Origin: Deminuibacter sp966424055
GTDB taxonomy: Bacteria; Bacteroidota; Bacteroidia; Chitinophagales; Chitinophagaceae
NCBI GenBank assembly: GCA_966424055.1
Contig: CBJLMB010000015.1
Span: forward strand, 1-64,000
Length of the DNA: 64,000 nt
Reading direction: 5' to 3'
The position numbers and the translations under genes are program-made. Shown piece by piece: positions 10,372 through 19,781 of the stretch (position 1 is its first letter; each line of letters begins with the position of its first letter). A model generated the notes under the pieces. It was not told the DNA's origin, did no database searches, and was given only the letters and a program-made list of their open reading frames with translations.

Positions 10372-13300
10372 TTAAAAACTTACATTCACACCCAGGAAAC
10401 CGGTTACCGGCATGGGATACGCTTCATTCGGGTTTTCAGGATCGCCACCGGTAAACCGGTCTTTGCCCCATGTTTTTTTGAAGTTTAACAGGTTCTGTCC
10501 CGATACATATACCCGCAACCGTTTTATACTCCATTTTTCCATCAGTTTGGAAGGGAATGTATAGCCAATATCCAGCGTGCGCAGTTTTACATAAGAGCCG
10601 TTCTCGATAAAATAAGACGACATTCTTTTTTCACCATTGGCATCGCGCCGTGAAAGGGCCGGTATATCAGCATTAGGATTGGAAGGAGACCATGCATTCA
10701 GTATGCGTGCAGGATGGTTACGGTCGTTCTGCACACCGATATTCCAGAAATCGCTCAGCTCTTTCCAGGAATTGTATACACTGTTGCCAAATACGCCCTG
10801 GAAGAAAAAGGTGATATCAAAATTCTTGTAGCTGGCTTCAAAATTGAGCCCGGCGGTATACTTGGGATCTTTTACACCGATCCAGGTGCGGTCGTAGGTT
10901 TCATTGATCACCCCGTCGCCGTCAAGGTCTTTATAACGTATCCTGCCCAGGCCTTTGCCCTGCTGTTGTGCTGAATTATCTACTTCCTGCTGTGTTTTAA
11001 ATATACCGTCTGCCACCAGCCCGTAAATGGAATTCAGCGGTCTGCCAATGATATTATCTTTTAGTCCATTGCCACCATAAGTATCTTTTACATTTTGGGG
11101 AAGTGAATTGATCTTGTTCCTGTAGGTGGCTATATTGCCTGTAATGCGGTAAGAGAATGCTTTAGTATTATTGCCCCAGCTAAGCAATACTTCAATACCT
11201 TTATTCGTCATGTTCGCGGCATTCACCCAGCGGTATCCGCCTTCTCCCAGCGCACCGATATAGGGCGGCTTAAAAAGCATATTCGTTGTTTTCTTGTTGA
11301 ACCAGTCAAATGATCCGGTTAAACGTGTTTCGAGCAGGGTGAAATCAACACCGATATTGGTTTGTGTGGTTGTTTCCCATTTTAAATCAGGGTTACCCAG
11401 GCTGAGCCTGCGGTAACCGGAAGGAATACTCCCCGTTTGGTTGCCTGCAATAGGATATGCAGTATTATCAAAATTGCCATCGTAAATATTGACCAGGCTG
11501 CCCGTTGTAAGCGGTGCCGAATTACCGTTTTGTCCCCAGCTGGCCCTCAATTTCAGGTCATTGATGAATGTAATTTTTTTCATGAAAGATTCTTCGCTCA
11601 ACCGCCAGCCCCCGGAAAAAGCCGGAAAGATGCTGAAGCGGTTATTGACACCGAACACTGAAGAACCATCCCTGCGCACGGTAGCAGACAACAGGTACTT
11701 GGATGCATAAGAGTAATTGACCTTACCAAAATAAGAGAGCAGGGTTCTTTCATCGCCACCACCATTGAGCGATTTATTGTCACCACTTGCTGCGGACAGA
11801 AAAGCATAGTCACGGTTTTCCAACAGTATATTGCTGCGGTAAGCGTCAAAGTTCTCAGCAATGAACCGGTAGGTTTCAATACCACCCAGGATATCAAACT
11901 GGTTTTTACGGATCTTGAGGTTATAGATCAGGGTATTGGTCCAGGTACGGCCGATATTGTGCCAGTTGTTTTGAGTAACACCATTGATATCACTGCTTTT
12001 GCCACCGGCCTCTTTCCATTTGTGCTGGATGGTTCTGTCGTACCACATGCTGTAATCGATACCCAGCTGTGTTTTAAAGGAAAGATTATCGAGTATTTTC
12101 AGGTTGGCATAGGCTGTACCCAATACTTTAAGGAAATTGGGAATATTATCTTTATTCAGTGCCAGTTCCCGTACAGGGTTATTGAAATCATCCATACCCA
12201 GTGGCATCGCTACACCACCCCATCCGCCTTTATTATCATACACGGGAATATTAGGTGGCATCACCAGAAATGCATAGGTACTGTTATAGTTATTGTCGTA
12301 GGTATTGCGCATGCGCAGATTGGTTAATGTGAGGCTTTCACCAATGGTCAGTCTTCCCTTTAATAACTCATAATCATTGTTAAACCGCGCAGCATAGCGT
12401 TTAAAAAAGGAAGTCATAACAGTTCCTTCATTATCATAATAATTTAAAGAAAACAAACTGCTAAGTCTTTCCCCGCCACCTGTAATTGTCAGCTGGTGGT
12501 TTTGCTGAATGCCGGTGCGGGTGCCGGCTTTGAACCAGTTGGTGTTGGATGAGGGCATGGTTTTATCTGCATTCAGCCAGGGTATGGGTGTAACCGAATT
12601 GAGAACGGCGATGCCCTGGTCATTGTAATGCCAGTCGTAATTGTAAATGCGGATAGCTGAAGACGGGTCATCTCCATCATTCACCGTAGCCTGCCACAGT
12701 GCTTTCCCATACCCCTGTGCATCCAGCATTTTAGGCACACCGCCTATTTTCGCGATACCTACATAAGCATCATAGGTGACGCGGGTTTCTCCTTTGCGGC
12801 CTTTTTTGGTATTAACCAGGATCACACCGCCTGCAGCGCGGGAGCCATAAATAGAAGCAGATGCAGCATCTTTCAATACCTGCATAGATTCGATGTCATT
12901 GGGATTGATATCACGCAAGTTAATGTTCACCGGCTGCCCGTCAAGGATGATCAATGCAGGGGATGAATTGATAGAAGTGATGCCTCTTACCTGTATACCT
13001 ACATTTTCAGCAGGATTGCCATCTGTGGTGATGAACACACCCGGTACTTTACCCTGGAGTGAACGCATCACATTGGCACTGGGATTTTTGGCAAAATCGG
13101 CCCGTGTTACAAGGCTTACAGCACCGGTTAAATCGGCTTTCTTTTGCGTCATATAGCCTGTTGTTACGATCACATCATTCAGTGCCCTGCTTTCTGGTTT
13201 TAATATGATTTCATAGGTGCTGGCATTGGTCAGTGTCAGCTCCTGTGTTTCCCTGCCCACATAGGCAAACACCAACACCGTGGCATTATCCGGCACCGTC

Positions 13301-13575
13301 AGCTGAAAATTTCCTTTATCATCTGTGGCGGTTTTATTAGGCAATCCTTTAACGCTTACACTTACACCCGCCAGCGGGCTGCCCAATTCATCTTTAACAG
13401 TGCCGCTGATCTTTCGCGTGTCCTGCGGTGTCCATGTTTTGGGGCTATAAGCAGCCTGGAGCGCCTGTGTGCAACAGCAGCACAACCATAACACCAGCAA
13501 CCCGCTTTGCAGAAGAGCGCGTACAATGCAATTGCTGCGGGAGATAATTAGATTTTTGCAGTCATGATTTCTCAT
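10372..13575 (-). CDS. SusC/RagA-family TonB-dependent outer-membrane transporter (pair 2)
   Basis: A 1067-residue SusC-type importer. The ATG at 13575 (MRNHDCKNLIIS) was chosen over a TTG 9 bases upstream. A signal anchor is followed by a carboxypeptidase-like domain (KISGTVKDELGSPLAGVSV), a plug with the variant signature VTTGYMTQKKADLTGAVS instead of the commoner VVGYGTQKK, and a barrel ending in PVTGFLGVNVSF. It works with the SusD encoded 20 bases downstream. It is divergent from the SusC proteins of pairs 1 and 3. It lies just downstream of the GH116 gene with a 202-base gap. Confidence 0.96.
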   Translation of the reverse strand: MRNHDCKNLIISRSNCIVRALLQSGLLVLWLCCCCTQALQAAYSPKTWTPQDTRKISGTVKDELGSPLAGVSVSVKGLPNKTATDDKGNFQLTVPDNATVLVFAYVGRETQELTLTNASTYEIILKPESRALNDVIVTTGYMTQKKADLTGAVSLVTRADFAKNPSANVMRSLQGKVPGVFITTDGNPAENVGIQVRGITSINSSPALIILDGQPVNINLRDINPNDIESMQVLKDAASASIYGSRAAGGVILVNTKKGRKGETRVTYDAYVGIAKIGGVPKMLDAQGYGKALWQATVNDGDDPSSAIRIYNYDWHYNDQGIAVLNSVTPIPWLNADKTMPSSNTNWFKAGTRTGIQQNHQLTITGGGERLSSLFSLNYYDNEGTVMTSFFKRYAARFNNDYELLKGRLTIGESLTLTNLRMRNTYDNNYNSTYAFLVMPPNIPVYDNKGGWGGVAMPLGMDDFNNPVRELALNKDNIPNFLKVLGTAYANLKILDNLSFKTQLGIDYSMWYDRTIQHKWKEAGGKSSDINGVTQNNWHNIGRTWTNTLIYNLKIRKNQFDILGGIETYRFIAENFDAYRSNILLENRDYAFLSAASGDNKSLNGGGDERTLLSYFGKVNYSYASKYLLSATVRRDGSSVFGVNNRFSIFPAFSGGWRLSEESFMKKITFINDLKLRASWGQNGNSAPLTTGSLVNIYDGNFDNTAYPIAGNQTGSIPSGYRRLSLGNPDLKWETTTQTNIGVDFTLLETRLTGSFDWFNKKTTNMLFKPPYIGALGEGGYRWVNAANMTNKGIEVLLSWGNNTKAFSYRITGNIATYRNKINSLPQNVKDTYGGNGLKDNIIGRPLNSIYGLVADGIFKTQQEVDNSAQQQGKGLGRIRYKDLDGDGVINETYDRTWIGVKDPKYTAGLNFEASYKNFDITFFFQGVFGNSVYNSWKELSDFWNIGVQNDRNHPARILNAWSPSNPNADIPALSRRDANGEKRMSSYFIENGSYVKLRTLDIGYTFPSKLMEKWSIKRLRVYVSGQNLLNFKKTWGKDRFTGGDPENPNEAYPMPVTGFLGVNVSF

Positions 13576-13777
13576 AAATGGCAATTAGTTTATTGATATA
13601 AATGGCCCTTAACTAAGGCATTTTTAAACAATAGATCTCCCTTGCGAACACAAAGCCTGTATTCGCCATACCTGGGAAATCTTCAACGGGAGGGGGATTG
13701 TTACGTTTTCATAACGTCATTTTTAGCGGTGATCAAATCAGTAAAAACAAGGGTCAGGCCTGATGCAGGCGCATGGG

Positions 13778-16372
13778 TTAACCGAGCTTTACTTCTTTGC
13801 CTGCTACTATCGCCCGGCTTGCGGGAATGGTTCCATATGCCACATCCAGAACGGGTTTGCCATTTTTCAAACCAACAGTACCAAAGCCTGTCGCTGTTGA
13901 AAGAAAGCTGGTAAAATCACCGATCCTGGAATCTATATACAATGTCTTGTCTACTGCATCATATCGCACACCGGTCAATGCTTCGAGCATACCATAACTG
14001 GCCAGGGCCCTGGCATACCAGTGGCCACACTCATACTCGTTAAATGGATTACGTACCCTGCCATCGTAACGGTTGCGGCAGGCACGTACAATATCCAGTC
14101 CTTTTTCTACTTCCCCCATCAGCATCAGGTGCGAAGCAACCTGGTATTCGATCCCCGTCCATACTTCATTACTATACACGAAAGGAAGTGACAGCTTTCC
14201 ACCCCTGGGCCAGGAGCATAACAGCAGGCCGCCATCTTCACCAATGGCATATGTAGAGCGCTGTGGATTGGAATGCTCCCGCAGGGTTTTTCTGAAATTG
14301 TGTTTATGTACGGCATTCAGGTGACTTTTGATCTTCGCTGCATCCACGGGATCGCCAAGGCTGCACATACGGCTCATCCATGCACCGATGATGCCATCAG
14401 ACAAACAACCTGCACCATATTGGTATTTAGGTCCTTCTTTTTTTAACAATGCCTGTGCTTCTTCGGTATAATGTGTTGCGAAGGATTGTGCTTTTACCGG
14501 GTCGGGTGCATGTAAGCCTGTCCATTCTATTTTCTGGAAAAAATATTCACCATTATACAGCTGGTTTTCTAAATAAGATTTTGCTTTATTATACAATTCC
14601 TGGTACTGGTCTACATTTTTGTTCAATGCAGTACCCATTACTGTCATGGCATGCAGTGCGCCGGCATAAAAGCTGGTGGCAAAGCCCGTGGGGCCCCAGA
14701 ATTCAATATCGTATGTGTTGTGATGCGGCTCTGCTACTGCGCCTTTGTGATCGGGATCCCAGGTGCGGATGCAGTAATCCATGCTGCGTTGTACTTTTGG
14801 ATAAATTTCTTCCAGCCAGGCATTGTCGCCACTGATGCGCCATTCACGATGCACTTTCATGATACCTCCCAGCTGTCCATCGGATGCGGCATGGAAATTA
14901 TGCAACACAGGTGTAATGGGCAGGTTGGCCCTGAACATCTGGTGCCCTTCTTCATTCTGGTTCTCGTTAAACTCCGTATGACGTAAACTTCTTTCTAATG
15001 CAGGAAACAGGTGGGATACGGCCTGCGCATAATTCCATACATGCGTGCACGAGCCATGACAACTACCCCAGCTGTCACCACTACCCTCCCAGCACCAGAA
15101 GCGACCATCGTATTGCCGCAATACCGTGGTTGATTTGAGAATGGTTAAATTGGCAGCCACCGCTTCCACTACTTCGGGTGGCAGGCTGCTTTTGTAAAAT
15201 GCCTGTGTAAATACATTGCTTTTCCTGCGCAGCTCATCGTATTGTGTGCGCCAGTAAGTAACCAGCTCTTCTATGCTTTTAAAACGGCTGCTGTACCAGG
15301 GCTTGTGGTATTTTAATAAGGGGTTGGCCGCTACCAGCTCTTTATTGGCCGGGTTTTCGGCACCCATGGCCAGTTTGGTATTGGGTACATACCAGGCCAT
15401 CATCAGCCTGATCGTTTTTTCCTGTCCGGGCTGTAAGGTAAAAGGCACAAACAGGGAAGCACCGGGTGCATCTTTTTCCACTGGTTCCCGGCTTTGCACA
15501 GCTGCATTTTCAATCGTATTCCAGATCATTGTTAGCGGATCGAACCAGCCACCGCGAAACCAGCAATGATCTACCACGGTAGATGCATCGTTGGTGAAAA
15601 TAGCAAAATGCCCCAGTTTTTCCGGTGCTGTATCCGTAGCGTCTGCCGAGAGGATAAAACCATTCTGAACAGGTTGTATAGAATTTTTGGTATCGTTCTG
15701 CCACATGAAGTGGCGGCTATTATAAGAGAACACCATTTCTTTTGCAGAGGTCCCGGTGTTCTTGATGCGGTATTCCAAACCACCCACAGGCATGCTGGAA
15801 TGGTCTTCATCCGTGGGGATAAAAGGATTCCAACCGGTGATAGTAGCCTGCACCGGTATGCTATTGTCCTGCAGACTGATCTCTGCAAATGGAAAACTGG
15901 TTTTAAAAACAGCTTTCTGAAAACGCGGCAATCCCCAGGTAGCGCCGCCGGTACCGCCAAGGCCCGCATCACGCTGGCCAAATTTTTTCCAGGCCGGTAT
16001 TGGTCCTTCCAGTACCCTTGCACTATTGGGCATCCCTTTGATGCTGATGGCCGCAAACATGGCAGGTTCATTGAATATTTCGGGATTGTTACGTACCGAC
16101 ATATGAGAAATTGCACCGGTTCCTTCCAGGCAAAACATCCCTGCACCAATACCACCGACAGGAAAAGCAATACGGTTCAGGTATTCACCGGTATAAGGTT
16201 TATTGTAGACCCTTGCCTGGCTGCCATCTTTTACAGTGGCTGTTTCGCCAGCCTCAGCAGCATCTTGTGCAGTTGCCTGTTTTTCTCCAAAAACAAACGG
16301 GGCAACCAATGTACCCAATCCACCCAGTGTGGTTTGTTTTAAAAAAGAACGGCGATCGTTTTTTTGTTTCAT
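13778..16372 (-). CDS. GH116-family glycosidase (GBA2-like), Tat-exported; candidate beta-D-arabinofuranosidase
   Basis: An 864-residue GH116 protein. A twin-arginine signal (NDRRSFLK, then a hydrophobic stretch) directs export. The N-terminal beta-domain has FPVGGIGAGMFCLEGTGAIS, and the (alpha/alpha)6 domain has WCWEGSGDSWG, CTHVWNYAQ and HNTYDIEFWGPTG; the Asp in TYD fits the family's acid/base position. GH116 includes beta-glucosidases, beta-xylosidases and a described exo-beta-D-arabinofuranosidase. The location next to araB, fucP, fucI and a GH172 gene favours the last, but that is inference. Many relatives have WNYEQ where this one has WNYAQ. It follows araB by 86 bases. Confidence 0.85.
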   Translation of the reverse strand: MKQKNDRRSFLKQTTLGGLGTLVAPFVFGEKQATAQDAAEAGETATVKDGSQARVYNKPYTGEYLNRIAFPVGGIGAGMFCLEGTGAISHMSVRNNPEIFNEPAMFAAISIKGMPNSARVLEGPIPAWKKFGQRDAGLGGTGGATWGLPRFQKAVFKTSFPFAEISLQDNSIPVQATITGWNPFIPTDEDHSSMPVGGLEYRIKNTGTSAKEMVFSYNSRHFMWQNDTKNSIQPVQNGFILSADATDTAPEKLGHFAIFTNDASTVVDHCWFRGGWFDPLTMIWNTIENAAVQSREPVEKDAPGASLFVPFTLQPGQEKTIRLMMAWYVPNTKLAMGAENPANKELVAANPLLKYHKPWYSSRFKSIEELVTYWRTQYDELRRKSNVFTQAFYKSSLPPEVVEAVAANLTILKSTTVLRQYDGRFWCWEGSGDSWGSCHGSCTHVWNYAQAVSHLFPALERSLRHTEFNENQNEEGHQMFRANLPITPVLHNFHAASDGQLGGIMKVHREWRISGDNAWLEEIYPKVQRSMDYCIRTWDPDHKGAVAEPHHNTYDIEFWGPTGFATSFYAGALHAMTVMGTALNKNVDQYQELYNKAKSYLENQLYNGEYFFQKIEWTGLHAPDPVKAQSFATHYTEEAQALLKKEGPKYQYGAGCLSDGIIGAWMSRMCSLGDPVDAAKIKSHLNAVHKHNFRKTLREHSNPQRSTYAIGEDGGLLLCSWPRGGKLSLPFVYSNEVWTGIEYQVASHLMLMGEVEKGLDIVRACRNRYDGRVRNPFNEYECGHWYARALASYGMLEALTGVRYDAVDKTLYIDSRIGDFTSFLSTATGFGTVGLKNGKPVLDVAYGTIPASRAIVAGKEVKLG

Positions 16373-16458
16373 CCGTGAATATTTTTTCTTTAGTCAGGTG
16401 TAATGGTGTATGCATAGGTTTTGCCGGTAAATATTGCGCTGCTGCTGTATAAGATAAT

Positions 16459-18141
16459 TTATACAACAGCTTGTTCTTTCTCTACACAATCTCCAAAACG
16501 CTCGTATTGCCGGTAGCGGGCCCGGTAGATCTCTTCTTTTGTTTTATCCGGTTCATATGTTTTATCAAAGCCCTGGCCCATGGCCTGCATAGCATATTCA
16601 ACTTTCGGGTAGAAGCCCGCCGCAGTGGCAGCAAACATGGCAGCACCGGCTGCGCAGGTTTGTTCTCCTGCATGTGCACGGATGGGCATCTCCAGTATGT
16701 CTGCCAGCAGCTGCATAATAAAAGGTGATCTTTTTACAATACCCCCAACACCGATCACACCTTTCACCGGTATGCCTTCTGCTATAAAACGATTGACAAT
16801 TTTTTTAGCGCCGAAACAGGTTGATTCAGCCAGTGCACGATACATACGCACGGCATCTGTTCCCAATGTAAGGCCGCTTACAGCAGCTTTAAGCAATGGA
16901 TTGGCATCGGGTGTACGACGGCCATTCAGCCAGTCAAGCGCCAGTTCATTTTCTTCGGCGGGTGGCAGTAATGCAGCCTGTTTGCTCAGTTCATTCAATA
17001 ATTGTTCTGAGACCTGCTGTACTATTTTTTCTGTTATGGCTTTGTCTGCCTGGCTGCTTTCGGCCAGCAGGTTTTGCAAGGGCCATAGCAGCAGGTTTTT
17101 AAACCAGGCATAGGTATCGCCAAAAGCTGACTGACCGGCTTCCATACCGGTCATGCCCGGTATTACAGAGCCCGTTACTTGTCCGCAGATGCCTTTTACC
17201 GGCCTGCCATTGATGGCTTCGGTAGGCGCCACCAGCATATCACAGGTAGAAGTGCCCATTACTTTGCTGAGATGATAAGGCTCTATTTGTCCACCTACCG
17301 CGCCAATATGGGCATCAAGCGCGCCAATGGTCACGATCACGCTTTCAGGCAGTCCCAGCTTTTGTGCCCATGCGGCAGAAAGCTTTCCTGCCGGTTGGTC
17401 TGATGTATAGGTTTCGTGGTACAGCCTTGAACGGAAACCACTGAGCAGCGGGTCAAGACTGGCAAAGAATTCATCGGGTGGTAAACCTTTCCATTGCTCG
17501 CACCACAAAGCTTTATGTCCTGCGGCGCAAACACTTCTTTTAATACGGCGGGCATCCGTACCACCTGTGAGTAAAAAAGGCAGCCAGTCGCAATGTTCTA
17601 CCCATGTATAGCAATGTGCCCTTACCTGTTCATCCCTGCGCAGCACATACAACAGCTTTGACCAGAACCATTCGCTGGAATAAATACCGCCCACATACTG
17701 CAGGTAATTGATATCAAATTTTTCAGCATGCACATTCATTTCTGCGGCTTCCCTGATAGCGCTATGGTCTTTCCAGAGCATCACCATGGCGTTGGGATTC
17801 TGCTCCATCCCCGGTAGAAATGCCAGTGGTGTACCGTTGCGGTCTACCGCCATGGGAGAAGAACCGGTAGCATCGATGCCGATGGCTTTTACACCAGCCG
17901 CGGCCGCAGCACCTGCTTCATGCAGGCAGTTTTTTATTACATATTCCAGTCCTTCAATATGGTCCAACGGATGCTGTCTGTACTGTTGTGCAGCAGCGTT
18001 ACAATACAAACCATCGCGCCACCGTGGAAATGCATAAACCGCCGTAGATACCACAGTCCCATCTGCCACACGCGTCAGCTGTGCGCGAACAGAATCTGTT
18101 CCAAAATCGATCCCTATTACAAATGCATCAGTTATTGTCAT
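16459..18141 (-). CDS. araB: Ribulokinase (AraB family), probably acting on D-ribulose here
   Basis: A 560-residue FGGY-family cytoplasmic sugar kinase. It begins with the phosphate-binding VIGIDFGTDSVRAQ and has the AraB features PRWRDGLYCNAAAQQYRQHPLD, IGIDATGSSPMAVD, LWKDHSA, IGALDAHIGAVGG and MGTSTCDML. AraB normally phosphorylates L-ribulose, but the E. coli enzyme accepts D-ribulose too, giving D-ribulose 5-phosphate, which enters the pentose phosphate pathway directly. No araA (L-arabinose isomerase) or araD (epimerase) is in the window, while a FucI-type isomerase is two genes away, so D-ribulose is the more likely substrate. A perfect TTAAACGTTTAA operator lies 71-82 bases before the start, within the 184-base gap behind the symporter gene. 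Confidence 0.9.
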   Translation of the reverse strand: MTITDAFVIGIDFGTDSVRAQLTRVADGTVVSTAVYAFPRWRDGLYCNAAAQQYRQHPLDHIEGLEYVIKNCLHEAGAAAAAGVKAIGIDATGSSPMAVDRNGTPLAFLPGMEQNPNAMVMLWKDHSAIREAAEMNVHAEKFDINYLQYVGGIYSSEWFWSKLLYVLRRDEQVRAHCYTWVEHCDWLPFLLTGGTDARRIKRSVCAAGHKALWCEQWKGLPPDEFFASLDPLLSGFRSRLYHETYTSDQPAGKLSAAWAQKLGLPESVIVTIGALDAHIGAVGGQIEPYHLSKVMGTSTCDMLVAPTEAINGRPVKGICGQVTGSVIPGMTGMEAGQSAFGDTYAWFKNLLLWPLQNLLAESSQADKAITEKIVQQVSEQLLNELSKQAALLPPAEENELALDWLNGRRTPDANPLLKAAVSGLTLGTDAVRMYRALAESTCFGAKKIVNRFIAEGIPVKGVIGVGGIVKRSPFIMQLLADILEMPIRAHAGEQTCAAGAAMFAATAAGFYPKVEYAMQAMGQGFDKTYEPDKTKEEIYRARYRQYERFGDCVEKEQAVV

Positions 18142-18211
18142 GTCTTGGTATTCATTTACCGGTCACCCGCCTGCAGGTATCGCTCCAGGCCAGTTCCCTC
18201 ATTTACCCAAT

Positions 18212-18223
18212 TTAAACGTTTAA
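18212..18223. promoter_or_regulatory. LacI-type operator before araB
   Basis: Perfect 12-bp palindrome TTAAACGTTTAA with the central CG typical of LacI-family operators. It lies 71-82 bases upstream of the araB start codon and is identical to the palindrome in front of lacI. Probably bound by the LacI protein encoded at 24240-25268. No clean TAnnTTTG -7 box was found beside it. Confidence 0.7.
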
Positions 18224-18325
18224 CATTTTTCAGAAAAAAAATTCCCTCATTCCCACATCTAACATCACCTATTACACATCATCCCTCTCACACATCGTAC
18301 ATCCCACATCGTACACCGTACATAT

Positions 18326-19684
18326 TCAATGGTGCTTTAACAAAACCCTATCTCCACTATCCTCATAATGCGTGGCATGCTTTGATTTCATCCTGCTGCC
18401 AAATGCAGCATAATAGGCGATAAAAGCAAAACAAACCAGTGGTATCAGGAAGGCAATACTCATACCATGCGTATCAGCAACAGCCCCCATCAGCGGCGGA
18501 CAAAAAGCGCCGCCTGCCACTGCCATCACCAGGAAAGATGAAGCTCTTTTAGTAAGTGGCCCCAGTCCGCGTATACCCAATGCAAAGATGGTGGGGAACA
18601 TCACCGACATAAAAAAATAAGTGGAGAACAGGGCTATCACACTAAACCAGCCAAGCTTCATTACCACCAGCGCAGTAAGCAGGGTATTGATCACTGCATA
18701 GCATGCCAGCAGCTTAGCCGGTGCAATAAATTTCATCAGCCAGGCACCGGTTAAACGGCCTATCCAGAAAGCGCCCATACCGCCCAATGCCAGTATCAGT
18801 GAAGCGGCCTGTTCAGGATTTTTGGGCATAAACACCCTGCCAAATCCGCCCAGGTGTATCATCAGTCCGCTTACAGCATCCTGCACACCGGCCATGGTTT
18901 CAGTAACATAATTGATGAAAAAAGAATTGAACCCTGTTTGAGCCGCCACATATAAAAACTGTGCGATCACGGCGAGTATAAATGCCGGGTATTTCAGCAA
19001 TTCCTTTGCCGAAGCATTGGCAGCGATGCCCTCTTCATTTTCCTCTTTGATAGCCGGCAACCGGGTGAACAGGAATACCACCGCAACAGCCACTACAATA
19101 CAACCCACTCCCATATAAGGTGGTATCAGCGAGCTGAACTTTCCGGCATTACCGCTTCGCTCTGCGCCAAAAATAAACAGACCGCCGATCAGCGGCCCAA
19201 GTATCCAACCCAGGCCGTTGAAAGACTGTGCAATGTTGATGCGCCTGGCAGCGCCATCGGCCGGCCCCAATACTGTAGTATAGGGGTTGGCAGCGGTTTC
19301 CAGGCATGAGAGGCCACATGCAATAATGAACAAAGCAGTGAGAAAGGGAATAAATGAAGCCAGTAATGCAGCAGGATAAAACAGGAAAGCACCGAGTGCA
19401 AATAAACCCAGGCCCAGCAGTATCCCTTTTTTATAGCCATGCCGTTTCATGAACACACCGGCAGGGCCAGCCATAACAAGGTAACCGATATACAGCGAGA
19501 ACTGTACAAACCCAGACTGGGCCTTGGTAACATGCAGGGTATTTTGAAAATGTTTGTCCAGCACATCGAGCAAACCATGGGCAAAACCCCATAGTAAAAA
19601 CAGGCTTGCCACCAGTGCGAACGGACGCAGATAACTTGTTCCGTCAGGCATCCGGAAAAGAGATACCCGCTTGTTTTTTTCCAT
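18326..19684 (-). CDS. fucP: FucP-family MFS sugar:H+ symporter (candidate D-arabinose importer)
   Basis: A 452-residue inner-membrane transporter with about 12 hydrophobic segments. LVASLFLLWGFAHGLLDVLDKHFQ near the N-terminus is the FucP/sugar-MFS signature, and CGLSCLETAANPY and NIAQSFNGLGWILGPLIGG mark the same family. FucP of E. coli carries L-fucose and also D-arabinose. The gene lies between fucI and araB in the same orientation, so it likely supplies the substrate of the isomerase. A GGATGCA/TGCATCC inverted repeat sits in the 97-base gap behind fucI and may modulate downstream expression. Confidence 0.85.
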   Translation of the reverse strand: MEKNKRVSLFRMPDGTSYLRPFALVASLFLLWGFAHGLLDVLDKHFQNTLHVTKAQSGFVQFSLYIGYLVMAGPAGVFMKRHGYKKGILLGLGLFALGAFLFYPAALLASFIPFLTALFIIACGLSCLETAANPYTTVLGPADGAARRINIAQSFNGLGWILGPLIGGLFIFGAERSGNAGKFSSLIPPYMGVGCIVVAVAVVFLFTRLPAIKEENEEGIAANASAKELLKYPAFILAVIAQFLYVAAQTGFNSFFINYVTETMAGVQDAVSGLMIHLGGFGRVFMPKNPEQAASLILALGGMGAFWIGRLTGAWLMKFIAPAKLLACYAVINTLLTALVVMKLGWFSVIALFSTYFFMSVMFPTIFALGIRGLGPLTKRASSFLVMAVAGGAFCPPLMGAVADTHGMSIAFLIPLVCFAFIAYYAAFGSRMKSKHATHYEDSGDRVLLKHH

Positions 19685-19781
19685 CTGTTTATTTTTTCAT
19701 TGACCGGATGCAGCCTGTATAATTTTTTTCAGTTAAAAAACCAGGCAAGTTGCATCCTGCAATCGTTATGTATTGACAATA

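Noticed and set aside
10051..10454. Several plus-strand open frames antisense to SusC/SusD and other large genes
   Set aside because: They are shadows of strongly coding minus-strand genes and match no known family.
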